In this document: positions 32,905-46,300 of the stretch, one piece after another
Numbering within the stretch: position 1 is the stretch's first letter
How the letters are laid out: every line of letters begins with the position of its first letter
NCBI GenBank assembly: GCA_038373885.1
Contig: JAWZYV010016944.1
Span: forward strand, 1,488,001-1,552,000
DNA: 64,000 bases
DNA from: Cheiracanthium punctorium
Lineage: Eukaryota; Arthropoda; Arachnida; Araneae; Cheiracanthiidae
Direction of reading: 5' to 3'
Notes under the pieces: generated by a model
What the model was told of the DNA's origin: nothing
The model's database searches: none
Seen by the model: only the letters and a program-made list of their open reading frames with translations
Translations under genes and position numbers: made by a program

Positions 32905-34155
32905 TCTATAATAATAAAAATGAATGTTTGTAAATCTGTCTGTCTGTATGTGTGCGGTCTCCAGACAAACCTACTGCACGCAGAACTCTGAAAATTTGAA
33001 TATATAAGCCCATGAGTCCGATAATGTGCACCTGAGAATCAGAATTTTAAAATTTTAATTACTTTTTTAATTATTAATTAAAAACCGTTTTCAGGATGCC
33101 ATGCTCGGCGAGTTTCGCCAGCATGATACTGTGAAACAAAATCGCATGCATTGGAAAACATGAAATGGCACGGAAATTTAGTCAGTTTTGCGCCAATCTA
33201 TATCAATAAAAATGAATGTCTGAAAATCTGCATGCGTGCGATGTCCAGAAAAAACTACTGGACGCAGAACTCTGAAAATTCGAACATATGAGCCCATTCC
33301 TTCGGTAATGTACACCTGAGGCTCAGAATTTTGAAATTTTAATTACTTTTTAAATTATTAATTAAAAACCGATTTTAGATCGTCATGTTTGGCGAACTTT
33401 GGCCTCATGAAAAGATTTATGCTTGAAGTGAGTGGTAACCGCAAAAGTAAAAAACCGTTTTTTACGTTGCCATGTTTGGCGAGTTTCGCCCGAATGCTTA
33501 CTATAAAACCAATCGTTTGCATTTGAGAAGCATGAAATGGCACGAAAATTTCATCAGGTTTACGCCATTCGTATTCTACGCGTTAAATAGTTAAATTTTG
33601 CTTTTTGTTGCATCAATATGGAATGTTCTGGAAATCTCGGGTTCTATGGGTCGTAGGTCTTCGAAAACCTAATTTTTGGGGACTTATTTTTGGCGCCAAT
33701 TTTCGCGATATTTCGCAAAAACTCGCCAAGTTTGACGATTTTTCTGTCATTTGGCGCGTTTTTCCTAATGGGACCTTTTCATGAAATTTTTTATGGTACT
33801 TTTTATGGTATTTAATACGTTTAATGACCTAACATTTCCTGATTTTAAGAAATTTAAATCGAAAATTGTGGATTTTACAAGATAATTTGCTTAATTGGAT
33901 GAAATATTTAATAACTCCAGCAATTTTAATGCAAATTACACGATATTTCTGGGGGAAATATGTGACGGCCACGGCAGTGAGTTGTCTTTAGTGGTGCGTT
34001 TGTAAGTACGTACCTGAAACTCTGGAACCATTATCTGCACATTCTGTTATACAATTGCGGCCTAGAGTACTAATCTGGAGTTGCAGTTTACATGTCAGAT
34101 TTTTTAAATCGCATAATTTAAGGGGTTCACGGTCAACGCCGTGCGGGACTGCTAG
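32905..34155 (+). mobile_element. Helitron copy 2, non-autonomous, two internal modules
   Basis: Starts TCTATAATAATAAAAATGAA after A (32904) and ends ...GGTCAACGCCGTGCGGGACT then GCTAG before T (34156). The first ~660 bases match Helitron copy 1 with about two differences. It lacks the third module but keeps an AACTCGCCAAGTTTGACGA block that copy 1 has lost near 18790. No coding. Confidence 0.88.
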
Positions 34156-34519
34156 TGTGGAATAATTTGCTCTTTCCATAGCGTTTGCAGAATCTTTACA
34201 AATAATGAACTTAGATGTGCTTAGAACACTCTGCTAGAGATGCCCTGCTAAAGTTCTATTTATTTTATATTCATATATTTTCAATTTAAGAAACCAAGAT
34301 CTCTAGACACGACTTCAGATTTTGTTTAAATATTGAATATGACACTATGGCAACTATTGTGTCTAAAATAGAATATGAAATCCGTCTTTTATTTCAAGTG
34401 CAAATCACAAGTGAAATTGACGTTAGTTTTGTGTAAAGAACGAGTATAATCTTTCTTTCGAGTGTAAGAAGAAGAAAGAAAGAAACGAAGAAACGAGTGT
34501 AATACTGCATTGGGTGTTC
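34156..34519. other. No gene recognised
   Basis: Includes a GAAGAAAGAAAG purine-rich patch near 34470. Confidence 0.4.
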
Positions 34520-34527
34520 AGTACAGG

Positions 34528-34880
34528 TAGGGTTGCCAGGTCGCCAAACCAAATAGCCGGACAGACCAGCCAGTTTGGCCGGACATTTGGGTAAAACGGC
34601 CGGACAGCCTACAATATTGAGGATATTGTCTCAGTATTAATAGGTACAACAAAAAAATTGTACGTAAAATCAAGCTTTTTTGATGATTACCATGAATCTT
34701 GTTAAATTCTAATGAAATATAAATAAAATCGAATGGCAAATCAGTTCAAGTACTTTATTACTAATCAGCCAAAGTCACCCGTAAAAAGCCTAATAAAATC
34801 CGGACATCGTTCAGTTTGGCCGAACACGCAATCAAAAAGCCTAACTATGTCCGGCTTTATCCGGACGCCTGGCAACGCTA
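34528..34880. mobile_element. hAT MITE, TAGGGTTGCCAGG ends
   Basis: The ends TAGGGTTGCCAGGTCGCC and GGCGTCCAGG-like CCTGGCAACGCTA are inverted, flanked by the perfect 8-bp duplication AGTACAGG (34520-34527 and 34881-34888). The interior carries repeated GCCGGACA/TGTCCGGC blocks near both ends. Confidence 0.88.
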
Positions 34881-34888
34881 AGTACAGG

Positions 34889-35449
34889 TCATTTCAGCAA
34901 CAGTAACGGATCTTTACGTCACGTACTTTTACATCTACAAAAATGCCACGATCGTCAAGGAAGCATGGTGGCAACAAAGCGTACAAGCGTACAAAGTGTC
35001 CATCAAATACTTCATATAGGCTTTCTATATTTATGATATCAAGAATATTGTAAGAGTTTTTTGTTAGATAAAATTTCAGCAAGGTCTGCATCATGATTGC
35101 GCTAATGCAATGTTAAAGCTTTAAGAGAACTACATGATAAAAAAAAAAGTTGCCGACATCATTTAATGCTATTTATGAGGTATATATTAAAGCTATAAAT
35201 TAAACCTCAAAAACAGTATTACATGATGTGGGAATAAGGCCTTTTAAAAATGAAGAGTTTCGTCTGCATACCGTTAAATTCTTCCTCTTTCGGCCACAAA
35301 AGTGACACTGACATAGATTTGTGTCATCATGCTGCAATTATCCCGGATTTGTACATATGACGTTAATTTTTTGTCACAATTCAAATAATTTTTCACTTTT
35401 TGAGATTCCACATTGGACTTAATTCGAATTATAGGTGTAAAAAAAAAAT
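34889..35449. other. No gene recognised
   Basis: AT-rich; nothing identified. Confidence 0.4.
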
Positions 35450-35454
35450 CGTTT

Positions 35455-35487
35455 CCTGCCGTGCGGAGAACGGGCACGCAGCTAGCA
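35455..35487 (+). repeat. Helitron-like 3' end fragment
   Basis: GCCGTGCGGAGAACGGGCAC can fold, and AGCTAG follows about 4 bases later, as in Helitron 3' ends. The base after it is C, not the expected T, and the 5' end was not found. Confidence 0.3.
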
Positions 35488-35534
35488 TTAAATACAATTT
35501 TAAGTATTACTATGGGCCAAGGCCCCAAGACTCG

Positions 35535-36800
35535 CTACGCTCGCTTTTCGTATGAGGCATTCGGCCCCTAATAAGGCTTATTCGTAAAAAAGACATAATT
35601 TCAACAGACAAAACCCGAAGATTGGATCAGATAGAATGTTACTGAGCTACACATTGCTTGGTTCTTGCATGTTCATTGGTACATAAAAATTTAAACTTCA
35701 CACTACAGTAGGCCCCCTCATAACACGGAAGATATTTTGTTATGGGAATTCGTGTTGTACGTGTCCTGAGCTATACTACACCTGGAGTGCGGAATCCGCT
35801 TATAATTGCTGGAAAAATTATTTGCACTCTTCAGAAACACAATGATTTTCAATGTTGCCATTCAAAAGTTATATTAATTAGGAACTAAAGCGTAATAAAA
35901 TCAGAACATCTGTTTCAGCTGTATTTTTAATAATGTAAAACCTATTGGACACATTGCGACTTTGCCACCCATGGCGATTTTTCATTATTTGGCGACTTGC
36001 GTACATGTAAAGTTAATAAAAGCTACGGAACAGATAGGATAGCTTGCCACCAATGGCAACTTTCATTATTTGGCGATTTACACATGCTCACAACCTATAA
36101 TTACTGTTCATTTAAGGTTACCGGAACACCGTTATCCATATTTTCATTTACATAATCGTTTGCAGATTGGCGTACTTAGCACCACGAATTATACCATCTC
36201 GTCGCGCTAGCAAATATACAAAGTGTACTATAACTGCTATAATGGCATAGTTAACGCCGCCAAATATTTCTACTGGTAGCAAATAATCCAGATGGACCGA
36301 ACCGGCTTTAAAATAATCTGCATTTTAATTATTTTTCAGTTTCAAGATATTAGTTATTCTGTTTTGGAAAAACGAATAATCGCTAATTCTAAACTCCTGT
36401 TGTCTAAGCGAACTTACTATTTGAAAATTGTCAACTTTGTGTAACCCATTTTGAGTTACTTATTTCATATATTTTTTTATTTTGGCGTAAAATGGGCGTA
36501 ATTCTAACTCATGTTTGTAAATTTCACGCGATTCTAGATACTTGGAAACGCTTTGTTGCAAAGGAATGAATGATTTTATGCCAAATCTGGCAACCATTAT
36601 GTTTATATTTTCAGTTTTTTATTAATATCTTCTAAAATAATTGATTTTCGAAATTTGAGTCAACTTAGCAGGTTCCTCGGAATTTTTTGAATCTGTGGGC
36701 ACCTTAGTCGAAACTCAAATCCCCACGGTTTAGGAGGAGATACGCTGACAAGCTTTTGACAGCGCCAGCGGCCTTTACTTTTTTTTAGAATAGAGAGAAA
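35535..36800 (-). mobile_element. Repeat family C, copy 2 (inverted, interrupted)
   Basis: Reverse complement of 5887-7112 with shared landmarks at both ends. It is interrupted by about 220 bases at 35706-35925 that are absent from copy 1. Confidence 0.55.
35706..35925 (+). mobile_element. pogo/Tigger-like end inserted in family C copy 2
   Basis: CAGTAGGCCCCCTCATAACAC follows TA at 35704-35705. CAGTA-CCC-T-ATAA is the usual start of pogo/Tigger TIRs with a TA target. The opposite TIR is not visible, so the copy is 3'-truncated. Confidence 0.45.
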
Positions 36801-36979
36801 CATTTGCAACAACAAAGATTTTCATTCTTCATCCTTTTATTCCTCCAAGTTTTAGTGGTTAACACTCTATCTACTAATTTAAATGAACCGAGAATTTTAA
36901 TTGTAAATTGTGAGCTGTTTTTTTCATTGTAAATAGCTTGGAAGAAAGAGATGCAATAAGTATTTCTACAAAAACACTT

Positions 36980-36985
36980 TTTATT
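36980..36985 (-). terminator. Polyadenylation signal of the SLC24A5-like gene
   Basis: AATAAA on the minus strand 69 bases downstream of the stop codon at 37054-37056. Confidence 0.5.
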
Positions 36986-37053
36986 ACATTCTACATGGAA
37001 TGAAAGTTTTTAAAAACGTTTAATTTACGGAGGAAAGATATTTTATACTATAG

Positions 37054-37373
37054 TTAGCACGGAGGTGGATTCATTTCTCCGAATACATTCAACTCAAACA
37101 TGCAAGCAATTACCAAAAATCCTATATACAGAATAAGGCACATCAGTCCGACTTTCCAGTTCAATTTCCAACCAGCTACGCTGAAAGTGATGAAGAGTAA
37201 AACAACAGTAGACAGGAGCGTAGTAGTGGTATATGTCAAAGCCGAACTGTTGATTACTAAACTTGAAGTTGGAGAAAAAAATAATGTTTTGATGAACCAT
37301 GGAACACCCAAGCAGAATAAGATGTCAAAAATATTGCTTCCAATCAAATTGCAAATTGCCATATTAGCCATCC
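37054..37373 (-). CDS. SLC24A5-like terminal exon w8
   Basis: Acceptor TTTTCTTTTTTTAG. Encodes (G)[32 protein letters not shown], three membrane spans and the C-terminus [13 protein letters not shown], with TAA at 37054-37056. The Asp of GSNIFD, equivalent to the K+-site Asp575 of NCKX2 by my count, is kept. Confidence 0.93.
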
Positions 37374-40300
37374 CTAAAAAAGAAAAAAATTGGAATAAAT
37401 ACTTAGTTAGTATTAAAGCTGAGTTTTCAATCCGTTTGAATACCACAAAATAAAATCTGTACTTTAAATCTGTACTTAGTTGAAATATCCAGAATGAGAA
37501 GCAGAATCACACTCACACCTTGAGCCATTATATCATAACCACCTAAGTTCTCGCCTCATGAGCGCGTTTGGCGTCATAGTTTGGTGGCCATGCTTGGAAG
37601 ATGGAAATTTGTTCTCAGATTGATAGTAATCTCCATTCGCGAAAAGTAGTTGCTTTTTTTGTTGAAATAAATTGACTATGTTTTTACACTCTACAATTCG
37701 ATAATGGACATCTAATATGGTAGACCTCCTATGGCGCATATATGTAGCGCAGTGCCAAGGATGTACAGCCAGCGTGACTGTTTGACTGAGGTGATTGTAA
37801 TCTTTTGGGTACGTCGGGTTGCCGGATGAGCGGTCTACTGTGTTATGTCTAAAACTGTTTAATATGACGCAGAACCCTTTTTCGTTAGCAAAACTATAGA
37901 CATGTGACTGAGACGCTAAATAATTGACAAAGAATTGAAAAGTATTCTAAAGACTGATTCAGAGTCCTCATCTACAGGTTAGTCGGGCATTGTAGTGGTT
38001 CACTGACCGGACTCCGGCTTCGGCCAAAAAGGATAGTAATAAAGCATTCATCATTCATTAATCTGAGGTTTCGGGGGTAAAAAGCAGCCTCCTCATCCCT
38101 CTTGCACCAGGAATCACGAGTCTTTGCCCTCTTTCCGAACTTTAACACTGAAAACAGAGGAACTCTCAACCAAAGTTATAGGTTCATCCAGATTTCCTAT
38201 TGCAACCGCCTGACAAACGGGTCAACAGGTCGATTTTTATCATGCTTTCAAGTTGCGACTATGATCAAAGGCACGCCGTCAGAGATTGGTGGCTGTCAGA
38301 GATTGTTCTATATTTGCTTTTTGGGTTAAGGTAAAGCTATACAAGAGCTATCTGTGTAAGGGGTGGGATGACTTAAGTGAAGGACTTTTTTTAAGGGGTT
38401 ATAACACGTATTCATGTTACATGTGGAGAAAAGCGCCCAAAACTTCAGAACGTTAGATTTACAACTGCGTCACAAGTCAGCAGAAGTTATTCTTAAAGAT
38501 GATACTTTCTAATGTGGCCCAAGAAAACAAGGCCCGCTCATAATACAAGGGATTGAAGGATCCAGGGCCATTTTAGCTGATGGAAATAGCGCATTCGAAA
38601 CTTGACCGGCAACGTGATGGCAGTAAAATGGGACTTGACAGATCGGACAATTTTGTCCCTTCGTCTCTGGTGAATTGCTATTACCTCTGGTCCATTACAG
38701 GTGATTCCCCAATGGCATTCCCTGAGATCAAAGATTCGATTGAAGTAGTGACTACGCAGACTCACATGTAGAAAGCTACTGTGCACCGTGTACTGAGACA
38801 CATCATCTTTCTACAATTTTGAAGCTGCTGCAGTTGATTAAGCATGTAGTAGCTTTTGCTTGATAGCAAATAATGCATAATATTCTCTATTCACCTTGAA
38901 ATAAATGCACTCCAGATATAGTAAATAAGAGCATGTCTATTTGACATTTCTACTTCCGCACAAGTACTCATAAAGACTACATCATGACCAAAGCCATTTT
39001 GAAGAGCCTAGTCAACATCATTCGTCTTTTATCGAAATCTGATGAATCTGCTACTTCCCCGCTACAGACGAAAGGGCATTCAGATGACAGTACTTTCTTG
39101 TGGTCATTCGGTTTTAACCACGTAAAAAAAAATTGCGTCCAAAAGGAGATTAAAAATTATTTAAACGAAGCCGTAGGAATTACTGCATAGAATTTTACAC
39201 TAGTGCGTGCCAATATTCCTGAGTTAATATCTGCAAGAAAACAAATGTTACAGTATTTTATACTGTAACATTTGTTTTGGAAGAGCTTTATAATAGTTTA
39301 ACCCTTTAACGCGCAGTGTTCCAGCTCTGGGAACACCAAACTCTGACGTTTTGACTGTTGCCAGTCACGAAGAATAGATTTGATTTCTATAAAAATAGTT
39401 GGTAACATAGCTCCACGAGAATCCTTTACTTTTTAGGACGTCATTTCCCGTAAAAAAAATTGTCACGATTATTTTTAACAGCCCTGACATCTGCTGAAAA
39501 ATGGAAGAATGCGAGAACAGCTGGATAGATTCCCACCCTTTTTTGACGCAGCTGGCTGTGCCGCACAGCCAGCTGCGTCAAAAAAGGGTCTCTAGATCTG
39601 TAGCACGCGATGAACGTTTCGATCTTCCGCCATCTTGCTGGTAGTTAAGTTGAGCGATGGCAACGGCTGCCCTAATTTCAGCATTGGGAAAGGGTTGCGC
39701 CTCAACGGGTTAAAAAAAACTGAGCTTAAAAATCATTAAATTGAAGCCGATGACTGCACATAACTCTATTACAATTAAATCAATTACAGAATTTTAAATG
39801 CCAGTATAGATATACTCTCTAAAGTGTTAACTTTCTCAAGTCTCCCACTAAAGTCTCCCCTGTCAGTGGTGCAGGAAAAGGAGCGTGAGCTCAAGGACCT
39901 CCCTCGTACCACTGGAGGAAGAAGCATGCAATTACTGATCAGCATAGTAGTGGTGTCTTTTTCAGTTCCCCGAATGCATTGGCGAATCCAAAAAAGAGCG
40001 ATGTAACAGACAGTTATCGCACACGCTCTAAAACTTTATTCAATCCACTACTGTTAAAATCGATCACTACAAGTTGATTCAACCTAAACTTATTGAATTT
40101 CTACTCTCCTGACATATATAGAAGCAAACTTAGTTGATGCTTGTTATATCCAGTTTCATGAAAGTATTTCATAGGTTATTACGTACTCACCACTTTTGAC
40201 TACAATGATACTTGCAATAATTTCTGGAACACTGATTCCAGCAGCAAGAATGGTAATCCCTGCGACTGAATCGGGAAGCCCAAATGTGTGACCTTTAAGT

Positions 40301-43300
40301 GTACATAAAATAAATTAATACATGAATGCACAATGAAAAACCATGCCGTCTATTATTAAAAGTGTAGTTACAAATATAAGTTCGTTGCAAAAATATAGTT
40401 CTAAGAGCAAATTTGCATCAAAAAAGAAAGAAAAATTATATAAGCACGTTGCATTATTACTTTAACACGGTTTAGATGTTTTTCAACATCCTGTTTTATT
40501 ATTTTACCGACCGGTATGACATTGCAAGATATAAAAGTGTATCTAGTTGTAAGTAGCAGCTGTATTTGTAAGCTGGTATTTAACGCAATTTGTCTGTAGA
40601 TAGCTCATACAATGAATCCTGTCTGCATGCTCTCAGCATCAGTTGGTGCTGAAATCAGTATAAACCAGTGATTCCCAACCTTTTTTCCTTGCGAACCGCT
40701 TATGTAGTCGTACTAGTACAGTAGTCGTACTTCTACGAGTGTATACTATACGAGTGTACGACTGTATACTGTACGAGTGTACTACTACTTCTACGAATTT
40801 ATACTATATATGTAGTCGTGCTAGTAGTAGCGTACATATTATTTTTCGAAATCTTTGATGCACCTCCGATTGGAAACCGATTATATGGAAACAAATCGGT
40901 TGCATCGATTTTCGACCTGCACTTTGTCAGAATCGTCTGTACTACTTTCATGAATGCTGTTAAAGTGGGAATTTAATGTACTCACATGGATTTTACCCAG
41001 GTTACGTACTTGATATTCCGCTCAGGTGATGTAGTGGCTAAAGAACCATTCTATCACGCCTTCGGTCCGAGTTCGAATTTGGGCATGGGCGTTACATGAT
41101 ACTTTTTATTAAGAGAAATCGAACTGGAATTAAGTTACGATACTCTGAAGAACAAAAGAGCTAGTATTAAATCAGCTGTATTGTATGAAACCCCAGAACA
41201 ACAGAGCAAGTTTTAAAAGCTTTTTATTTAATAAATAATATTAAGGAAATTCTCATTTTTAAATGAGTATGGTCAAACGATCAAAAATGTCATTTTTGTT
41301 AGCAAGGTTTTATCAGTAGTAGCATTAGTATCCGGGCAGCATTCTCCCTAACACAGCAATCAGAATGGGCAAAACTCCTTAGGTGCACTTTAGAAAACCT
41401 TTTTATTCCATGCACAGACGCTGTCGAGCAGTCCTCGAAGCAAAAGAACATGCAACTGCATACTAAATATTTCTGAATTCCTTTTTCATTAAGATGATTG
41501 ATTTCATGTTATGTTCAGGAATACTGCATCGTCTCAAAACTCTGCTTTCAACTTTTCAAATTCACGCTTGTTATTTTTAAATTAACAATTCTCACACATA
41601 TTGTTAGTTGTGCACCTTGTAAGACGACTAAAGCTACACATTTCTAATTTTCTTCATTAAGTAATTTTGCTTACAGAAAATTTTTTCTCAAAACGTCTTT
41701 TATTTTTTAATTAATTAATTAATTAATTTTTTCAACGGCGGGCACTTGCCGATCAAGTATTATCCACTAGAACGGCCCCCAATATATTGTGGCCATTTTA
41801 TTATGGAGGCACCAGTGGGCGGCCAGTGTTACCCCCTGTAAAGGGACGGACAAGTTAACATCTATGCCCAAGCCGGGATTCGAACACGGACCCAAGCCGT
41901 AATAGAAGACTCTACGCCACCTGGGTGACTTTGTCTCAGAACTTGTGTGACCTGCTGTAAGTGTATTTGACTGGAATACCGTTACATTGAGCAGAAAATG
42001 CTAAGTGATATACCTATATTAAAGGAATAAACATACGAAATGAAGAAGTTTTTTAAGTCGAATCACTTTTCTCGTGGGCAAGGGATAAACTATTCCTACA
42101 ATACAACACTATGGCCAGTTAATTTATCAGTTTCAGGTAGACTCAAAAAACAAATTCTCGAGATCAGGCTTTCAAAAAGTAAAGTGGCCGAACTGAACTA
42201 TGTCTTGACTTCGTGTCAGTGTATGGCTGCCATTAATACTTGTGAAAAGAGAAGAAATAAAAGTGATTCATTACAACAATTACAGACAACTTACAGGTTC
42301 TTACAAAAATTATTAATTAATCTCCAAGAAAGACATGAAAATAATTGGGGTGTTTTTATAGTTACGACAGTTTCTTTCAAGCCTTTTTGCTACCCTAGAT
42401 TGAAAGCGAAAATGCATTCATTTTTATCCTTTGCCGTTTTCTGTCTTCCCAAAACTTGTTCATTTTTCCTCCTTTCGGAATAAAGCGTTTGCGCAGTTTA
42501 GAGACGTGGAAGTAACTCTCAAAATTGCAAATTTTGTACTATTCATTCAAATAGTCAGATATTTCAGAGGATTAAGAAACGAAGAATAAAACAATTGAAT
42601 ATTCAAAATTAACACTTAAGTTGTTGATAGAAATCAAACTCTGAGGCATTCAATCAATTAAAAACAAAAAAACTTGGCAGCAAAAAATAAGCAGCTTACT
42701 TATTATAGTTACCATCCAAGAACACATATATGAAATGACTCCTATCCATATAACTGACATTATAAAGGTGAAAACGAAATTTTTCTTATTTGGCTTTTTG
42801 CAGGATGGAATAGTTAAAGTTAATACAACTAAAGCTGGCCATGTAATCAACCATAGAGTAAACTGAAAGCTGCTATCTTGAGGGACAATCCAAGGAGATA
42901 AGTCATCGTCTATTTCAGACTCCTCCGACTATAATGAAAAAAATCATTTAGAAAAACTTTTCACCAAAAAGAGACAGAAAAATATGTAAAATTATTATAT
43001 TTTTAGTACTAAATCATACTGAATGTACTGTTCAGTACTGAATAATAAAATAAGAAGTCCCAAGAATAAGGTTTGAACTAGTAGGTTTCACATTTAGGCT
43101 ATTTAATCAAGTAATTATTAGGTTGTAACGAAAGTTTCCCGCCACCGCAAATATGATCTGCGCAAACAGTTGGCGTTGGCGTGTTTGCTCATATCTTTCC
43201 ACACTCTTTTTGGGATTTGGAAAAAAAGAGATTTACTTTAGAACACTGTGCAGTGAAATCTGTAAAAAATATATCTTTATTATTAAGTACAAGGTGTCTC

Positions 43301-46300
43301 AATTGAAACTAACCGGGTTAAAAACATCATTTACAATCCAATTACGTTGCAAAAAGTCAGCTACAGAACGTCAACGAATTATGTGTACAGCTTTAGGTAC
43401 TACTGTTGTATCATATGACACTGTGAAGGTTTGGAACCTAAAGTTCAAGAACAAGGACTATGACGTACAAGTTCAATCGCTGGGTGTCGCATGAGCTGCA
43501 TCAAGCAGATTTGGCGGAAAACTTTCGTTACAACCTGATAAAAATACATATGAATTCCAAGAACCCGGAAAAAATCTATAAATTTTACTCCGTATTTTAA
43601 TGAACACATTTAGGATGGCTAAAATACTTACTAGATCTATTTTTTTAAGCACAATATTATCGATGACTTTATTTTCCATCATTTTTAATTGTTTGACTTT
43701 CTTTAATTCTTCTTAATCTGTTTTGTCAATAAATGCCTCTATCTTGCTCTTTGTTTCTAATAGTATAAGTTGGAACATAACTTCATTAAGTTCTCATTTA
43801 ATATTTAGCTGTCTCTGATTTCACATAGACATCAACGAAGAGTTTCCATGTTATACCCAAAATACTCGACTGTTTATTTTCTTTTTTCTTACTCGAGAAA
43901 TTTTATATGCTGGCTTATATTTTATTTGTGTTATTGTTGGACAATCGATTATCATTTTATTTTATAAAATATAGGAGTATTCTAATGGTGTTAGAAAGTC
44001 TATTCTCCTCTGATCTATTATTGGAGTGCATTCAAACGTTCTCTTAAAAATTGCATCACCACTAGACTGCTAAAAATGAAATCTCTGTAGCGCTATACCT
44101 TCAAAGTCATATAGGGCACACACCTAATCAAAACTTTTTCGTGTCTTGTTACTGAACAAGGGCTTTGGCTTATCGAATTGTTTAGGAAACTGGTTATTAG
44201 TAGTTACTTTCCCCAGAAAAAAAAAAAAAAGCTATTTCACATACTGAAGAAGTAGCATCACTTTTGTCATCATCATTCAAATCGTCTTGGGCTGCATCAA
44301 GTTCCTTTAAGAAAGGGACTTCTTGTGCTGATGACTGTGTAGCTAGTAGAAGACTTGGCTCTCCAATTCTGCTGGCTTTCAACGAGAGAGACCGCCTGTT
44401 TCTGAAAGAGTTGGCTCTCACGCGGCGAGATTTCTTCCACCACTTGTGTAAGTCTTCGATCTGAAAAAGATAAGATCAATTGCAAAACTACTATAGCAGC
44501 CTAATTTTTCTAAAATTTAATAGAAAAAAGCAGAATTTCCTGAAATTACAATGAAAATTTGTAGTCGAGGACGAAATAACAATTTTTTTTAGATTATCAT
44601 TTATCGATATAGGTATATAACTCCTCTTGTTAATAATTTTTATAAAAATGCAAGCTTACAGTAAATTGTTTGTACGTTACTTAAGTGGAACACGCAAATT
44701 TCCAGGCGGGGAGGGGGGAGTTGTCACATCTTAAGAAAATTAAACTGAAAGCTTTGATATGTATGACTTGAAAGCTTTTGCATACATTATGACCCATTCA
44801 TTTTCTACGCGTTCGTGCATTTTAATGCCAATAAATGAAATTATTCTAGATGCATTACTAAAGTTTTATTGAACTCTATAACGAAGTGGTTGAGCAGTCT
44901 TTACAAATACATGCGTATTATTATTATTATTATTATTATTATGCTTGTATTTAGATGTTAGACAAGGAATTGCATTTATTCGACCTCTCTCTCGTGGACT
45001 TTTTTATTTATCAACAATGAAACTAGAAAAAAATTTCGTAAATAATATTTTTAATATTATAAAAATAATCCTTACTATAAAATAGGAAATGTTAGATAAA
45101 TCAGTTTAACCATTTTTTGAAGTATATTCAGTCGAAGATGATTTTGTTACCTGTATAGATATTTAACACGAACTTCAACACAATAAGTTAAAATGTTCAA
45201 CAATTTTATTTAGCTTAAGGATACCTTTTTCTAAATTTCCTGTAACTCATGATAAGTTTTAAGTAGATTCTCGGAATATTTGTTTACAAGCTGTAAAATG
45301 GTCTCTTATCCACGTAAATCAATGAAAGTAATGAAGCATATAGAAAACTAAAAATTCAACATTTTGACTACTCACGGTACACGTACATCCAATAAAAAAA
45401 GGTAAAAAAACCACACTATGGCAGAGACATAATACACTGTTAATAAAAGTAGTTAACATTTCACCATAAAATGGTGCTGAATTAGCTGAAACCTTCCCAT
45501 GGAGAAATTTTGAACACTGATTTGGTGATTAAACTGATCAATGGAACCAAGTCATGGTGAAATGGTTCTGCGTAGAAAGGATGCAGCTAATTTAGCTCCA
45601 TTGCATGGTGAAACATTGAACTACTACTATTAACGCTGTATATATATACGATAATCAATGACGTCTTAGGTATGTATGTCTCAACCTTTACTTGAAAGCT
45701 ACATTAAAGCTGTGCAAATGAATGTGAACAGAAGTGATAATTTCAAGAAATCATTTATTGGGTACAAATAATAAAAATCAAAAAAGATAAATCATGCAAA
45801 GTGCATCGATTATAATGCATTTCCCAACACAACAGTCCTTTATGAGCCAAATTTGGCGATGTATGGCCGTCAAACTTGGCGAGATTTGGGGGAAAAGCTG
45901 CATACCAATATCAATGTATTTTTGAGATGCCTTGTAAAAGAACTTTAAATGTTATCCTTTGAATGAATATTAAAATGCTATAAAATTTTATATACTACGT
46001 ATTGTATTGCGCTTGAAATCGATTAATATCGCTAAACTGTCATAGACCGTGAGATATTGGGAATCTTTTGAATGCTCCTGTGCAAGAACTTTTATCTACA
46101 GACACAATTTTCGATGGAGATCATTATTTTATAATCCTTAATAACAATTATCCATTTTGTTTTGTTTGAAGTAGTCGAATGTCGCTAAAATGCGCTTTAT
46201 GATTGCCCATAGAATGTAATGTATTTGAATTCTTTTAGATGCTCCTCTGAAAAAAACAACTGGTTAGACTTTAAACCATTTTTAATTGTGTATATAGTAT

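Larger units (their letters stand above)
37374..40190. other. Intron between exons w7 and w8
   Basis: 2.8 kb. Holds a perfect 19-bp hairpin (39238-39278) and a piggyBac-like MITE (39298-39713). The short frames at 37972-38801 and 38984-39190 have no recognisable family. Confidence 0.6.
40293..42699. other. Intron between exons w6 and w7
   Basis: 2.4 kb with a hAT-like end (40666), a TACGAGTGTACGAC-rich low-complexity stretch (about 40705-40840) and two SINEs. A 147-codon + frame at 42040-42483 has no known family and is not called as a gene. Confidence 0.55.

Noticed and set aside
37094..37453. 117-codon + ORF opposite the last exchanger exon
   Set aside because: Shadow of the minus-strand exon w8, whose protein is recognisable.
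42040..42483. 147-codon + strand ORF in the SLC24A5-like intron
   Set aside because: No recognisable domain, antisense to the host gene, no splice or promoter support; length is reachable by chance in 64 kb.
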